Source of the DNA: Azonexus fungiphilus
GTDB lineage: Bacteria; Pseudomonadota; Gammaproteobacteria; Burkholderiales; Rhodocyclaceae
Length of the DNA: 64,000 nt
Direction of reading: 5' to 3'
Assembly (NCBI RefSeq): GCF_003634965.1
Contig: NZ_RBXP01000013.1
Coordinates: forward strand, 372,001 to 436,000
A program made the position numbers and the translations under genes. Numbering within the stretch: position 1 is the stretch's first letter; the number at the start of each line of letters is the position of its first letter. The notes under the pieces were generated by a model. That model ran no database searches. It saw only the letters and a program-made list of their open reading frames with translations, and had not been told where the DNA came from. This document shows, in pieces, positions 38,096 through 47,268 of the stretch.

Positions 38096-39534
38096 CACGC
38101 CCAAACTGGCTCAATCCGATTACGACAACCATTGTCGCAAGCCTTGTCTTGTCCCTGATTGCCTGGATCGGTAGCACGGTCAACCGCGATGGCATGCTTT
38201 ACGCCACCGCAGCACATGCTTACCTCGATGGCGGATTTGCCGCAGCCAAGGCTCTTTTTTCCTGGCCCTTCCTGCCGGTATTGATGGCTTGGACATCAAA
38301 ACTCAGCGGTATCGATCCGGAAAGCGCAGGCTACCTGCTAAATGCGCTATTCATGGCCGGCACCTGTGCGCTGATGGTCGCCTGCGTGCAGCGAGAGAAA
38401 CCGGAGCTTGCCTGGATTACTTGCCTTGTTGTGCTCGCGCTGCCTGGACTGAACGAATACCGAAATGAGCTACTACGCGAATTTGGCTGCTGGTGCTTCA
38501 TCATGCTTTCGTTCTGGCTCGCCCTCAAGTGGCACGAGCGCCCAACCTGGTTACTGGCCATCGCAGCGCAAGCGTCCCTGCTCATTGCAGCCTTGTTCAG
38601 ACCGGAAGCTCTGACCCTTTACGCAGCGCTTACCGGTTGGCAACTGTTTGCCTCCGTCGATCAGCGCTGGCGCCGACTGATAGTTATCAGCCTGCTTCCC
38701 CTTACAGGAGGCCTAATTCTTGTCACGTTGTATTGGTCAGGCCATCTTGGCGACGGACGGCTTTCCGGCGAATTCAGCCGGCTGAGTACGGACCGCTTTG
38801 ATGCAAAAGCAGACATCGTCGCCACCGCACTAATCGAATATGCCCGGGGCAATGCGAAGCAAGTGCTATTTTGGGGGTCTTTGGCACTGATTCCGATTAA
38901 GCTGATAGAAAAATTCGGCATCTTCCTCGCCCCGCTTTGTTTCTACTTCACTTTCCGAAAACACTATAACTTGGGCGCCCTTGGGCTGCTCTTCCTCTCA
39001 GCAATAGCTGTTTACCTGTTGGTTCTGGCGGTGTTCGTCACCGATCTTCAGTTTTTGGCGGGTAGATATGTTGGCCCCGTCCTCCTCTTCTCAACGCCGT
39101 TCATCGCGATAGCCGTTCACGACTGTGGAAATCGGTGGCCAAAACTTCAAAAGCCCGCTCTCGCAGCCGCGACTATCATGGTTCTGGCAAATGTCATTTC
39201 AACGGGGCCAGGAAAAGCTTACTTCGCGGAGGCTGCAACCTGGCTAGTCAACAATGCCCCTTCTACATCACGGGTGTACATAGACAGCCAACGAACGGTA
39301 TATCACGCACACTGGCAGAATACCCCGAGCCTCCTGCGACCGAGAAATGATCTTGGCGCCATCACTGATGCCGCCAAAAGCGGCAATTTCGACCTGATGG
39401 TGCTTGAGCGCTCCCGTAAAGATGAGTCGATCACGGAACGGCTCAGGCAAGAATACCAGATGACAATTGTTGCCCGCTTCGGCACCCCTGGCAAAGACGA
39501 GGTGATCATTTTCCGGCACACTGGAAACAAATGA
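38092..39534 (+). CDS. multi-span membrane protein, GT-C (family 39-like) glycosyltransferase
   Basis: 480 residues with about ten membrane segments and a first periplasmic loop containing RDGMLYATAAHAYLDGGF, a place where GT-C enzymes hold their catalytic acidic residue. The C-terminal soluble part is about 100 residues (SRVYIDSQRTVYHAHW). GT-C proteins take sugars from polyprenyl-phosphate donors on the periplasmic side. Could alternatively be an O-antigen-ligase-like protein, but the fold pattern (loop then ten helices, C-terminal domain) fits family 39 better. Last gene of the + strand core block. Confidence 0.65.
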   Translation: MTRPNWLNPITTTIVASLVLSLIAWIGSTVNRDGMLYATAAHAYLDGGFAAAKALFSWPFLPVLMAWTSKLSGIDPESAGYLLNALFMAGTCALMVACVQREKPELAWITCLVVLALPGLNEYRNELLREFGCWCFIMLSFWLALKWHERPTWLLAIAAQASLLIAALFRPEALTLYAALTGWQLFASVDQRWRRLIVISLLPLTGGLILVTLYWSGHLGDGRLSGEFSRLSTDRFDAKADIVATALIEYARGNAKQVLFWGSLALIPIKLIEKFGIFLAPLCFYFTFRKHYNLGALGLLFLSAIAVYLLVLAVFVTDLQFLAGRYVGPVLLFSTPFIAIAVHDCGNRWPKLQKPALAAATIMVLANVISTGPGKAYFAEAATWLVNNAPSTSRVYIDSQRTVYHAHWQNTPSLLRPRNDLGAITDAAKSGNFDLMVLERSRKDESITERLRQEYQMTIVARFGTPGKDEVIIFRHTGNK

Positions 39535-39602
39535 CCCGGGCAGCAGCCGAGAAGGCAGATTTGGCGCCCCCTTCCTAACGACAGCTTACGATTAAGTAGC
39601 CC

Positions 39603-41801
39603 TCAGCGCGCGCAAACCCGTTTAATCGCTTTCCGACCCAAACGACGCTTCAACACGACTTTGAAGTCATAAAGCCAAAACGGTAGCCAGTACCAAGGCC
39701 GTATACGCTTGCCCAGAGCGTTAAGATAGATAGACAGAAACTCGGCTCGGCCATCAGCGTGAAGCTTATTGCAAATGCGCACAAGATCATCAAAGCGCTG
39801 CCCCAACTCAAGCGGCCCAGAGCAAATTCGGAGACGCCCGGTGTCGATTAGAGAGAACTTCAAAGTACTGCCGCTTTCTTGACGAATCAAGATATTGCCG
39901 GCAGAAAGATCCCTGAACAATATACCGGCGCCATGCATGCGCAACAGAAAGGCTGAAAGCTGCTGGTAAGCATCTGTCGCCGCAAGACCAGCGAAATGTG
40001 TCTTGCCTGAGGCAAACGCACCAATCATTTCACGAGCCGTCCATTCCGCGGGCACATACTCGCAGACATAATAATTCTGCCGCCCCCCGATATCATTCTC
40101 GCGCTCAAACCAAGCAATCGGCGCCGCTGCATTGACTCCACGACGCAGCAGTTCACTGGTTCCATTCCAGCTACGCAAGGCTTTCGATGGTTTGAAACGA
40201 TCTAGCAGGCGCTTGTGCAGGGGAATTCGTACGGGTTGTTTGACAACCAGCTTGCGGCCCGGCATCCGGGGGTCATCAATCGTCCAGATCGCGTTACGGG
40301 CAAACCGCAAGCTTGTCTGCTTGGCCGGAGGTATCAAGCGTTCAGGATGAATTGCCTGCCAGAGCGACGCCGCTTCCTCGGCATCTGTTGCACGAACAAT
40401 GCCGCGCCAGCCATCCGCACGGAAGAAATGATGCTGCCCGGGGGCATGCTGATGAATGGCAACATCTGCCAGCAGACTGCCTTCCGGCTTCACGTTGACG
40501 GAACGCGCTTCGGGCCAACAGATATAGCACGGTGATTCGCTCGCCAGTGTTGGCGCTGACACAAATCGCTCTCCGTCGCGATCAAAAAAGGCTGCGCAGG
40601 ACAAATCATCTGGCGCATACAGATCGACCAGTGCAGCAGTTCGCCCGTTTACGGTCCAAACCACATGCAACAAGCCATTCGCGGTGGAAAAGGCATGAAT
40701 CTCCAGGCCAATCCCGCTATGCGCACGCCCTTGATAACGGCTTCCCGGCAGGAACCGCTGCGCCGCTGCCAAGGCGGCGAAGGCAGGCCGTACCCGCAGT
40801 TCTCCAAGCCCCCCCTCGACGTCAGTGTAATGCGTGATGCGCTCGAGTTTTGGATACGGACGAGAACCATCGTCGATCAAACCTTCACGATGGCAGATCA
40901 GCGGCCCCCACCAAGCCCCTTCCAGAGCACCAGAAGCGGCACAAAGGACCAGATACCGAGTCAGATAGTCAGCCTGCTTCTGCTCGCTATCGGGCAACAT
41001 TCTCTCGATTCGCGGCAAAGTCCAGAAAGCCGCAGGTGAAAACAGACGGGGCACACCATGATCGGCACCAAGTCGCTGTAGAAGACGTGCCTTCTTGATC
41101 AGATTGAAGCGATGCAAGCCGGCCAGTCTACGCCCCAGTATCTTGGGATCGAAACGCTCCGGCTCGGTCGCCCGCTCGGCAAAAAGGTTATCGGTATGGA
41201 CATCGGGCAACTGCCGACGACGCTGCAGAAACGAAAGTACGCCAACTGTCCAGAGTGGCTCGAAATCGGTAATGCTAGGCCCTGCCAACACCAGGTCGCG
41301 CGCACGAACCTCCCGCCAGGCAATCTCCCAGGCCGCAGCGAAGCCGGATAGGGAATAGCCAGCCCATCGACGACGGTTGATCGTCGAGCCCACCTCGACC
41401 ATCCGTACCCGGCCACCAAAACGGTCAAGTACATCAGCCACGAAAGCACGCCACAAATCGGCAACCGCTGCCGCCGGCATCTGCTTAGCCTGTTCGGTCG
41501 ACTGCAACAAGTGGAGGACGACACGGAAATCGGCATCAAGCAGACGACACAGCAAGCGCTCGGGCGGTTGGCCGACATCGCCTGGCGACAAATCGATGCG
41601 CACATCGCGGATGCCCGCTACACGCAATTTTTCGATGATCCAGTCGTCAACCGCGGGATCCTTGGCAGCAGCGACGCCGAGCCCGATGAATCCATCAGGC
41701 ACGAGGTGTCCAGATGGTGGCAGATGACCGTTACGATAAAAGAAACGCCCTGAGACAAGGGCCGCCAGAGATGCGGCAACAAAGCGCGTAGTCACGACCA
41801 C
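39603..41801 (-). CDS. fusion of a glycosidase-like domain with an LPS-kinase-type domain
   Basis: 732 residues. GTG 41801 is used as the start; GTG 41795, overlapping the previous stop as GTGA, is equally possible. Residues about 30-430 look like a TIM-barrel glycosidase (FIGLGVAAAKDPAVDDWIIE, RDVRIDLSPGDV, RMVEVGSTINRR, LVLAGPSITDFEPLW), with E136 a candidate catalytic acid. Residues about 490-732 are a kinase fold: K521 in LVVKQPVR, catalytic segment ILFRDLSAGNILIR with D631 and N636, and metal Asp 653 in SLIDTGRL. I know no standard gene with this layout. In context (LPS core, next to another kinase) it probably trims or binds a sugar and phosphorylates core glycan; this is inference. Confidence 0.75.
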   Translation of the reverse strand: MVVTTRFVAASLAALVSGRFFYRNGHLPPSGHLVPDGFIGLGVAAAKDPAVDDWIIEKLRVAGIRDVRIDLSPGDVGQPPERLLCRLLDADFRVVLHLLQSTEQAKQMPAAAVADLWRAFVADVLDRFGGRVRMVEVGSTINRRRWAGYSLSGFAAAWEIAWREVRARDLVLAGPSITDFEPLWTVGVLSFLQRRRQLPDVHTDNLFAERATEPERFDPKILGRRLAGLHRFNLIKKARLLQRLGADHGVPRLFSPAAFWTLPRIERMLPDSEQKQADYLTRYLVLCAASGALEGAWWGPLICHREGLIDDGSRPYPKLERITHYTDVEGGLGELRVRPAFAALAAAQRFLPGSRYQGRAHSGIGLEIHAFSTANGLLHVVWTVNGRTAALVDLYAPDDLSCAAFFDRDGERFVSAPTLASESPCYICWPEARSVNVKPEGSLLADVAIHQHAPGQHHFFRADGWRGIVRATDAEEAASLWQAIHPERLIPPAKQTSLRFARNAIWTIDDPRMPGRKLVVKQPVRIPLHKRLLDRFKPSKALRSWNGTSELLRRGVNAAAPIAWFERENDIGGRQNYYVCEYVPAEWTAREMIGAFASGKTHFAGLAATDAYQQLSAFLLRMHGAGILFRDLSAGNILIRQESGSTLKFSLIDTGRLRICSGPLELGQRFDDLVRICNKLHADGRAEFLSIYLNALGKRIRPWYWLPFWLYDFKVVLKRRLGRKAIKRVCAR

Positions 41802-42391
41802 CGCCTCAGGACAATCCTGGTATCCACCCAGGCAGCTTCAGCAGGCAGATCAAGCATGCGCTGCATGTTCCGTTCGCGCAGGTAGCGATTGAGTCTCCAA
41901 GGATAGAAGCGAATATCGGAGAAGTCGATCAGGCCAAGTTGATCATCCTCACCGACGATGATGTTGCCCAAGTGCAGGGAGCGAAAATAAACACCATGAT
42001 CGTGCAAATGGACAATCAGACGACTGAAAGATTCGCGCAACCTCTGTTCGCGCTCTGGTGGCAAGCCCTTAGCCACAAGTTCGCGCAGGGTATGCCCCGG
42101 CAACGGCCGGTAATGGACCGCATCACGTTGAATTGCTGGAATGCGCCAGATATCGAGTATCTCGGGAACGGGAATCCCGAACGCAGCCAATTTGCGCGCA
42201 TTGCGTTCGAAACGCGTAGCGTAGGGATAAATCAAGGCCGAACTTAATAGACGCTTGCGCCGGAACAATTTGAGGATGGTTCCGTCGGTTAACATCAGCA
42301 CCTTCGGGCCGTGCGGATCATCCTCGAGGACGGCAGCACCATCACACATCACACGATAGTCTGCTTGCGTCAGTTTCTTCAATTTGCCCAT
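41792..42391 (-). CDS. small lipopolysaccharide-kinase-like protein
   Basis: 199 residues from ATG 42391 (TTG 42394 is upstream). Compact kinase fold: K41 in TILKLFRRKR, catalytic segment GVYFRSLHLGNIIVG where the usual HRD is FRS-L-H with N143, and Asp 156 in LIDFSDIRF. The altered catalytic segment (no Asp at the HRD place) is normal for one branch of the family of toluene-tolerance/InaA-like proteins near LPS genes. Overlaps the fusion gene by 10 nt at the most. Divergent from msbA. Confidence 0.78.
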   Translation of the reverse strand: MGKLKKLTQADYRVMCDGAAVLEDDPHGPKVLMLTDGTILKLFRRKRLLSSALIYPYATRFERNARKLAAFGIPVPEILDIWRIPAIQRDAVHYRPLPGHTLRELVAKGLPPEREQRLRESFSRLIVHLHDHGVYFRSLHLGNIIVGEDDQLGLIDFSDIRFYPWRLNRYLRERNMQRMLDLPAEAAWVDTRIVLRRWS

Positions 42392-42506
42392 CAATCAAAA
42401 TCACGAAAGGTGACGAGTTTACCGTGTTGTGAGGTCGTCGGGATGCCAGTGACGGCGTGATAAACTGCCAACTCAAAAAATCTCGCCTCAGCGCCACTCG
42501 CCGAAC

Positions 42507-44288
42507 ATGCCGAACGGCACCACCACGACCTCCTCGATCGGAATCTATTTCCGGCTTCTCTCCTACGTCAGACCTTTTGTCGGCTTATTCGCCATCAGCC
42601 TGCTCGGTTTCGTGATCTTCGGCGCCTCGCAGCCGATGCTCGCCGCCGTTCTGAAGTACTTCGTGGATGGTCTGTCTGCGACCACAGAGACTCAGCAAAA
42701 CCTGCCGCTGCTTGGCAACATCGAACTGATGTACGGCGTTCCGTTGCTGATGGTACTGATCATCATCTTCCGCAGCATCGGCTCCTTCCTCGGCAATTAC
42801 TATCTCGCCCGCGTTTCGCTAGGCCTGATCCACGACCTGCGCGTCGGCCTGTTCAACAGTCTGCTGCAACTGCCCAACCGCTATTTCGACGAAAACAACT
42901 CCGGCCACCTGATCTCGCGCATCACCTACAACGTGACCATGGTCACCGGTGCGGCCACGGATGCAATCAAGGTGGTTGTCCGCGAAGGATTGACCGTCAG
43001 CTTCCTGTTCGGCTACCTGGTGTGGATGAATTGGAAACTGACCGCCGTGATGATCGCCATCCTGCCGTTGATCGGCGTCATGGTCAGTCACGCCAGCCGC
43101 AAGTTCCGCAAGCAGAGCAAGAAGATACAAAGCTCGATGGGAGAACTGACGCATATCGCATCGGAAACCATACAAGGCTACCGGGCGGTACGCAGCTTCG
43201 GCGGAGAGCCTTACGAGGCACAACGTTTCAGCAGAGCGAGTGCGGACAATACGGCAAAGCAGCTACGCATGGTCAAGACCGGCGCGACTTTCACCCCAGC
43301 GCTGCAACTGGTAACTTTCTCAGCCATGGCGGTCGTGTTGTTCCTCGTTCTCTTCATGCGCGGGGATGCCACGGCCGGCGACCTGGTTGCCTACATCAGC
43401 GCCGCCGGTATGCTGCCCAAACCGATCCGCCAGTTGTCCGAAGTCAGCTCGACGATCCAGAAGGGACTGGCCGGCGCCGAGAGTATTTTTGCCCAGCTTG
43501 ACGAACCGGGCGAAGAAAACCTCGGCACTGTCGAACGCGAGCGGGTCAGCGGCCGACTCGATGTGCGCGGTCTGAGCTTCAGCTATCCGGGCAGCGAACG
43601 GCCGGTGCTCGAGGACATCGAGTTTACCGCCGAGCCGGGGCAGATGATCGCGCTGGTCGGTCGCTCGGGGAGCGGCAAATCGACGCTGGCCAACCTGATC
43701 CCGCGCTTCTACCGGCACCGGACCGGCGAAATCCTGCTCGACGGCGTACCGGTCGAGAATTACACACTGCGCAACCTGCGTCGCCACATCGCACTGGTCT
43801 CGCAACAGACCTCACTGTTCAACGACAGCGTTGCCAACAACATTGCCTACGGCGACCTCGCCGGCTGCCCTCGCGAGCAGGTCGTCGCTGCGGCCCAGGC
43901 GGCTTGCGCCGACGAATTCATCCGTGCCCTGCCGGATGGCTACGATACGCTGGTCGGCGAGAACGGCGTCCTGCTTTCCGGTGGCCAGCGCCAGCGCCTG
44001 GCAATCGCACGCGCCATTCTCAAAGATGCGCCGCTGCTGATCCTTGACGAAGCCACCTCGGCGCTCGATACCGAATCCGAGCGTCACATTCAGACGGCAC
44101 TGGAAAGCGCCACGCAAAACCGAACGACGCTGGTGATCGCCCATCGTCTATCCACCATCGAACGCGCCGACCTGATCCTGGTCATGGAGCAGGGGCGCAT
44201 CGTCGAACGCGGCAACCACGCCGAACTACTGCTTCAGAACGGCCATTACGCCCGTCTGCACGCACTGCAATTCGGCGAAAACGCCTGA
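42507..44288 (+). CDS. msbA: lipid A export ABC transporter MsbA
   Basis: 593 residues, half-transporter that flips core-lipid A across the inner membrane. Six-helix transmembrane domain (to about residue 320), then the ATPase: Walker A GRSGSGKST with K391, Q-loop ALVSQQTSLFND, signature LLSGGQRQRLAIARA, Walker B LLILDEATSALD, switch His in VIAHRLSTIE. In the middle of the LPS core genes, with an opposite strand block on either side. No certain promoter; a TAAACT box lies at 42461-42466. Confidence 0.95.
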   Translation: MPNGTTTTSSIGIYFRLLSYVRPFVGLFAISLLGFVIFGASQPMLAAVLKYFVDGLSATTETQQNLPLLGNIELMYGVPLLMVLIIIFRSIGSFLGNYYLARVSLGLIHDLRVGLFNSLLQLPNRYFDENNSGHLISRITYNVTMVTGAATDAIKVVVREGLTVSFLFGYLVWMNWKLTAVMIAILPLIGVMVSHASRKFRKQSKKIQSSMGELTHIASETIQGYRAVRSFGGEPYEAQRFSRASADNTAKQLRMVKTGATFTPALQLVTFSAMAVVLFLVLFMRGDATAGDLVAYISAAGMLPKPIRQLSEVSSTIQKGLAGAESIFAQLDEPGEENLGTVERERVSGRLDVRGLSFSYPGSERPVLEDIEFTAEPGQMIALVGRSGSGKSTLANLIPRFYRHRTGEILLDGVPVENYTLRNLRRHIALVSQQTSLFNDSVANNIAYGDLAGCPREQVVAAAQAACADEFIRALPDGYDTLVGENGVLLSGGQRQRLAIARAILKDAPLLILDEATSALDTESERHIQTALESATQNRTTLVIAHRLSTIERADLILVMEQGRIVERGNHAELLLQNGHYARLHALQFGENA

Positions 44289-44303
44289 CGCAGAAACCCG
44301 GAT

Positions 44304-45683
44304 TCAGACGCCGGGCAGACGTTCGTCGAGCCAGCGGTGGAGCGTCGAATCGGCCGGCCAGTTGCGCAGGAAGCGGGCCCGGTCGCGCCGCCAGGCACGG
44401 CGGAAGGCCGCCGCGTTGCGATGTTCGACGGTCGCGTCAAGATCGATCAGGAACAGCCGCCCGGCGTGCCACAGCAAGTTGGTCGCCTTGAGATCGCCGT
44501 GCGTGATGCGCACGCGATGCAGCACCGCAAACAAGGATTCGATCGCCGTCGCAAGCGGCGGCGGTGGTTCCTGGGCCGCATCGAGAACATGCAGCAGGTT
44601 GTCGCCCGGGCACCAGCCAGTGAGCAGAAAAGCCCGTCCGCGCAAGGGGCCAAACCGCTCTTCCAGCATCGCCAGCGGCGGTGGCGTGGCGATACCGTAA
44701 AAAGCAAGCCGATGCGCGGCCAGCCAGGAATGCCAGGCACGGCTCGGACGCCAGGCGCGCGACAGCGCATGGCGCCAGTGCTTGAGGTTGTAGCGCTTGA
44801 TCACCAGCGGCGCGCGCCCCGTCTCGAGCGCAGCGACGGTACAGGTGCCACCGTCCTTGAGCAGACGACCGGCGGCAAGCGCCGCATCGGGATTGGTCAG
44901 CAAGGGTGCCAGCACATCATCGGCGGCACGCAAGTAGGTGGAAAAACGCCGCGCCGTACGGTCGACCGCAAACTGCGTGCAGTTGCGTAGCGTCTTGCCC
45001 AGAAAACGGCGCAAACGGCGCTGCCGGGAGGCCGTCACCGCCGCATCGAGCAACTCGGGATCGACCGGTCGGGCGTAAGCGGCGAGCAGGGCCGCACGCT
45101 GCGCGTCATCGGCAAGGGGCAGTTGCGAGAGGAAGAGCGCCAGGTTATCGACGCACTGACCAGGCGACGCGGCATGCACACCGTCCCCATCGATCAGCCA
45201 CGGTGTCTCGCCGTGGAAAAGGAAGTTGCCGAGGTGCAGGTCATCATGCACCAGCCCGGCGCCGTGCAGGCGGCCGAGCAGGGCAAGCGACTCGACAAGG
45301 TGCCGGGTGTTTTCGTGAGTAGCCTCGAGCGCCTGCTCCAGCGTTATCGCACCATCCAGATATTCACTCAGCAACAGCACGGCGCCGTGCTGCTCAACCA
45401 CCGTGAGTACGCCAGGCGTAGGCAGACCGGCGGCGCTCAGCGCTGCCAGACCGGCCTGCTCGCGCTGCGCATAGCGCGCTGCGCCAGCACCGAAGAACAG
45501 TTTGGCGAACACCGGCCGCCCCTGCCATTCTGCGACGCCGGACAGGCGCCGGCCGGGCAACCAGCGCAATACCGCGCGGAAATCGACCCGCCCGCCGTCG
45601 ACCAGCGTCAGCGATGGCGGCGCCGGAGCGTTCCAGCCTGCGCCGCGCAGCGCGGCAAGCGGATCGTCGCTGGCGGCCGTCAT
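44304..45683 (-). CDS. tandem double LPS-kinase protein
   Basis: 459 residues from ATG 45683 (overlaps the preceding stop by 4 nt). It contains two kinase folds in a row. First: K61 in VFAKLFF, LVHDDLHLGNFLF with D148 and N153, metal Asp 165 in LIDGDG. Second: K296 in LVIKRYN, ITHGDLKATNLLW with D397 and N402, and Asp 414 in FLIDLDA. Both have all catalytic residues, so both may be active. A near-perfect dispersed palindrome lies in the frame. Last gene of the waaG-waaP block; probably phosphorylates two positions of inner-core heptose (inference). Confidence 0.85.
   Translation of the reverse strand: MTAASDDPLAALRGAGWNAPAPPSLTLVDGGRVDFRAVLRWLPGRRLSGVAEWQGRPVFAKLFFGAGAARYAQREQAGLAALSAAGLPTPGVLTVVEQHGAVLLLSEYLDGAITLEQALEATHENTRHLVESLALLGRLHGAGLVHDDLHLGNFLFHGETPWLIDGDGVHAASPGQCVDNLALFLSQLPLADDAQRAALLAAYARPVDPELLDAAVTASRQRRLRRFLGKTLRNCTQFAVDRTARRFSTYLRAADDVLAPLLTNPDAALAAGRLLKDGGTCTVAALETGRAPLVIKRYNLKHWRHALSRAWRPSRAWHSWLAAHRLAFYGIATPPPLAMLEERFGPLRGRAFLLTGWCPGDNLLHVLDAAQEPPPPLATAIESLFAVLHRVRITHGDLKATNLLWHAGRLFLIDLDATVEHRNAAAFRRAWRRDRARFLRNWPADSTLHRWLDERLPGV
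44958..44969. repeat. dispersed palindrome, 11 of 12 match, in the double-kinase gene
   Basis: ACGGTCGACCGC followed by AAAC; same right flank as the copy at 24694. Confidence 0.65.
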
Positions 45684-46447
45684 TCGCGCCCCACGAAAAA
45701 GGCGAGGATTTTGCGGATTTTTCGCTTGTCTACTGCAGTCAGCCGTGTGCGGCCTGCGTAATCGAGATAGAAGCGCAACCGCTGGGTACGACTGAGCTGA
45801 TATTTTGCAACTTTGTCGAGACAGGCAAGATCCTTGACGATCCGGTACTCCAGAAAAGGCTGCATCCAGAAAGCGCCGTTCGGACAGTCGATCAGATAGA
45901 CCTGCGGCGACTCGCCACCGGTGACCAGCAGGTTGCGCCACTTGAGATCGTTATGCGCGAAGCCGTGCGCGTGCATGACGCGCGCGCAGGCGGCGACCTG
46001 CACCGATACGGCGGCGATCCAGCTGCGGTCACGCAGGCGGGCGTCAGCGGTTTTTGCCAGTTGCGCAAGGTCGACCGTATCGCGCAGTTCCTCGGTCACC
46101 AGGGCCGCACGGACGAAACGTCCGGCACGCCGCTCCTGCCCCCAGGCGACCAGCGTCGGCGTCGGCAGACCCCAGGCGTGGAAACGCTGCAGATTGCGCC
46201 ATTCCTTGACCGCCCGCTGCGGCCCGAAGAGGTCGCGCAGGCCGAACCAGCGCCGCGCCAGCTTGCGCCGGCCGATGGTGTAGCGCTTGACGTAGTAGAG
46301 GATGCCGTCGAGGCGCAGACGGATCACCTCGGATTCGGGATCGACCGTCACCCGCTCGCCCTGCAGCGCGAACACCGCGTCGAGCGAGGCAAAAGCGCGA
46401 CCGGCCTCGCCTGTCGCGTAGTCGGGATTGACCTGCCAGTCGATCAT
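45680..46447 (-). CDS. LPS core kinase, WapP/InaA type
   Basis: 255 residues. K54 in YYVKRYT, the catalytic segment FAHNDLKWRNLLV with D167 and N172, Asp 187 in YLIDCPNGAF. HNDLKWRN is typical of WapP-type kinases in the Pseudomonas core cluster. Start overlaps the waaP stop and its own stop overlaps the double-kinase start, both as ATGA, so the block is translated as a chain. Confidence 0.87.
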   Translation of the reverse strand: MIDWQVNPDYATGEAGRAFASLDAVFALQGERVTVDPESEVIRLRLDGILYYVKRYTIGRRKLARRWFGLRDLFGPQRAVKEWRNLQRFHAWGLPTPTLVAWGQERRAGRFVRAALVTEELRDTVDLAQLAKTADARLRDRSWIAAVSVQVAACARVMHAHGFAHNDLKWRNLLVTGGESPQVYLIDCPNGAFWMQPFLEYRIVKDLACLDKVAKYQLSRTQRLRFYLDYAGRTRLTAVDKRKIRKILAFFVGRE

Positions 46448-47268
46448 GCACCGTCTCCGGCCGGCTGATATTTCCGGCGGTATTTCGCAAGCAAGCGCTC
46501 ACCCTCGGCATTGAGGTGAGCGATCAACGCCTGCTCGTCGCGCAGCACCTCACGTAACGGTCGACCGAAATAATCGCGCAAAAAGCGCAGCCGGTCGCGT
46601 TGCGTCAGGCCGATTTCCAGCGCCGAGAAGTAGAGCCCGGCGAGGTCCTTGTCGCGCCAGCGGCGCGGCGTCTGCCCCCGGATCTGGGCGCGGTGCAGGT
46701 CGATCACCGAGAGCTTGAGCGCGGCGGCGGTCGGCGCCGGGTCGAGGTGGAGCAGGAAGTGGCAGAGGTAGCAATCGCGGTGATTGACCCCACCGCGGTG
46801 CATGGCGCCGACCATCGCGGCGACGCGGCGGATCAGCGCGCGCTTGAGCGCCGGGGCTGGCGGCTGCGTCGGCCAGTCACGGCAGAAATCTTCCAGGCTG
46901 ACGGTCGGCGCCAGTTCCTCGGTGACGATGAAGGAGTGCTCGCGCGCCGGGTTGGCGCCGCGGCGGCCGTAGACAACGGCGCACATGGTGTCGACGCCGA
47001 GTTCCTCCAGGCGGCGGATCGCCCGCCATTCGTTGCCGGCACCGAGCACCGGCAGACGCAGCGAGACGAGGTTCTTGACGATCTCGCCCCAGCCGACGCC
47101 GCGATGGATCTTGACGAAATAGCCGCGTCCTTCGACTTCCGTGCGGAAGGTGCGACGCCCGTCGAGTTCCCGGAAAATCTCGCCTTCCAGGCGGTCGACC
47201 GCGGCAAACGCATCCTGCCCGGCCCACAGGCGATCGAAGGGCGGCGCCAGCCTCAGTTCGTCGCGCAC
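46444..47268 (-). CDS. waaP: LPS core heptose(I) kinase WaaP (RfaP)
   Basis: 274 residues from GTG 47268 with AAGGAG 5 nt upstream. Phosphorylates the first heptose of the inner core, important for membrane integrity in related bacteria. K53 in YFVKIHRGVGW, catalytic segment NHRDCYLCHFLLH with D165, metal Asp 190 in SVIDLHRAQ. The RDCYLCHFLLH block is diagnostic. Its start overlaps the end of waaG by 16 nt, the usual pairing. Confidence 0.95.
   Translation of the reverse strand: MRDELRLAPPFDRLWAGQDAFAAVDRLEGEIFRELDGRRTFRTEVEGRGYFVKIHRGVGWGEIVKNLVSLRLPVLGAGNEWRAIRRLEELGVDTMCAVVYGRRGANPAREHSFIVTEELAPTVSLEDFCRDWPTQPPAPALKRALIRRVAAMVGAMHRGGVNHRDCYLCHFLLHLDPAPTAAALKLSVIDLHRAQIRGQTPRRWRDKDLAGLYFSALEIGLTQRDRLRFLRDYFGRPLREVLRDEQALIAHLNAEGERLLAKYRRKYQPAGDGA
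46557..46568. repeat. dispersed palindrome, 11 of 12 match, in waaP
   Basis: ACGGTCGACCGA, then AATAAT. A related 12-bp dyad GCGGTCGACCGC lies in the same gene at 47191-47202. Confidence 0.55.
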
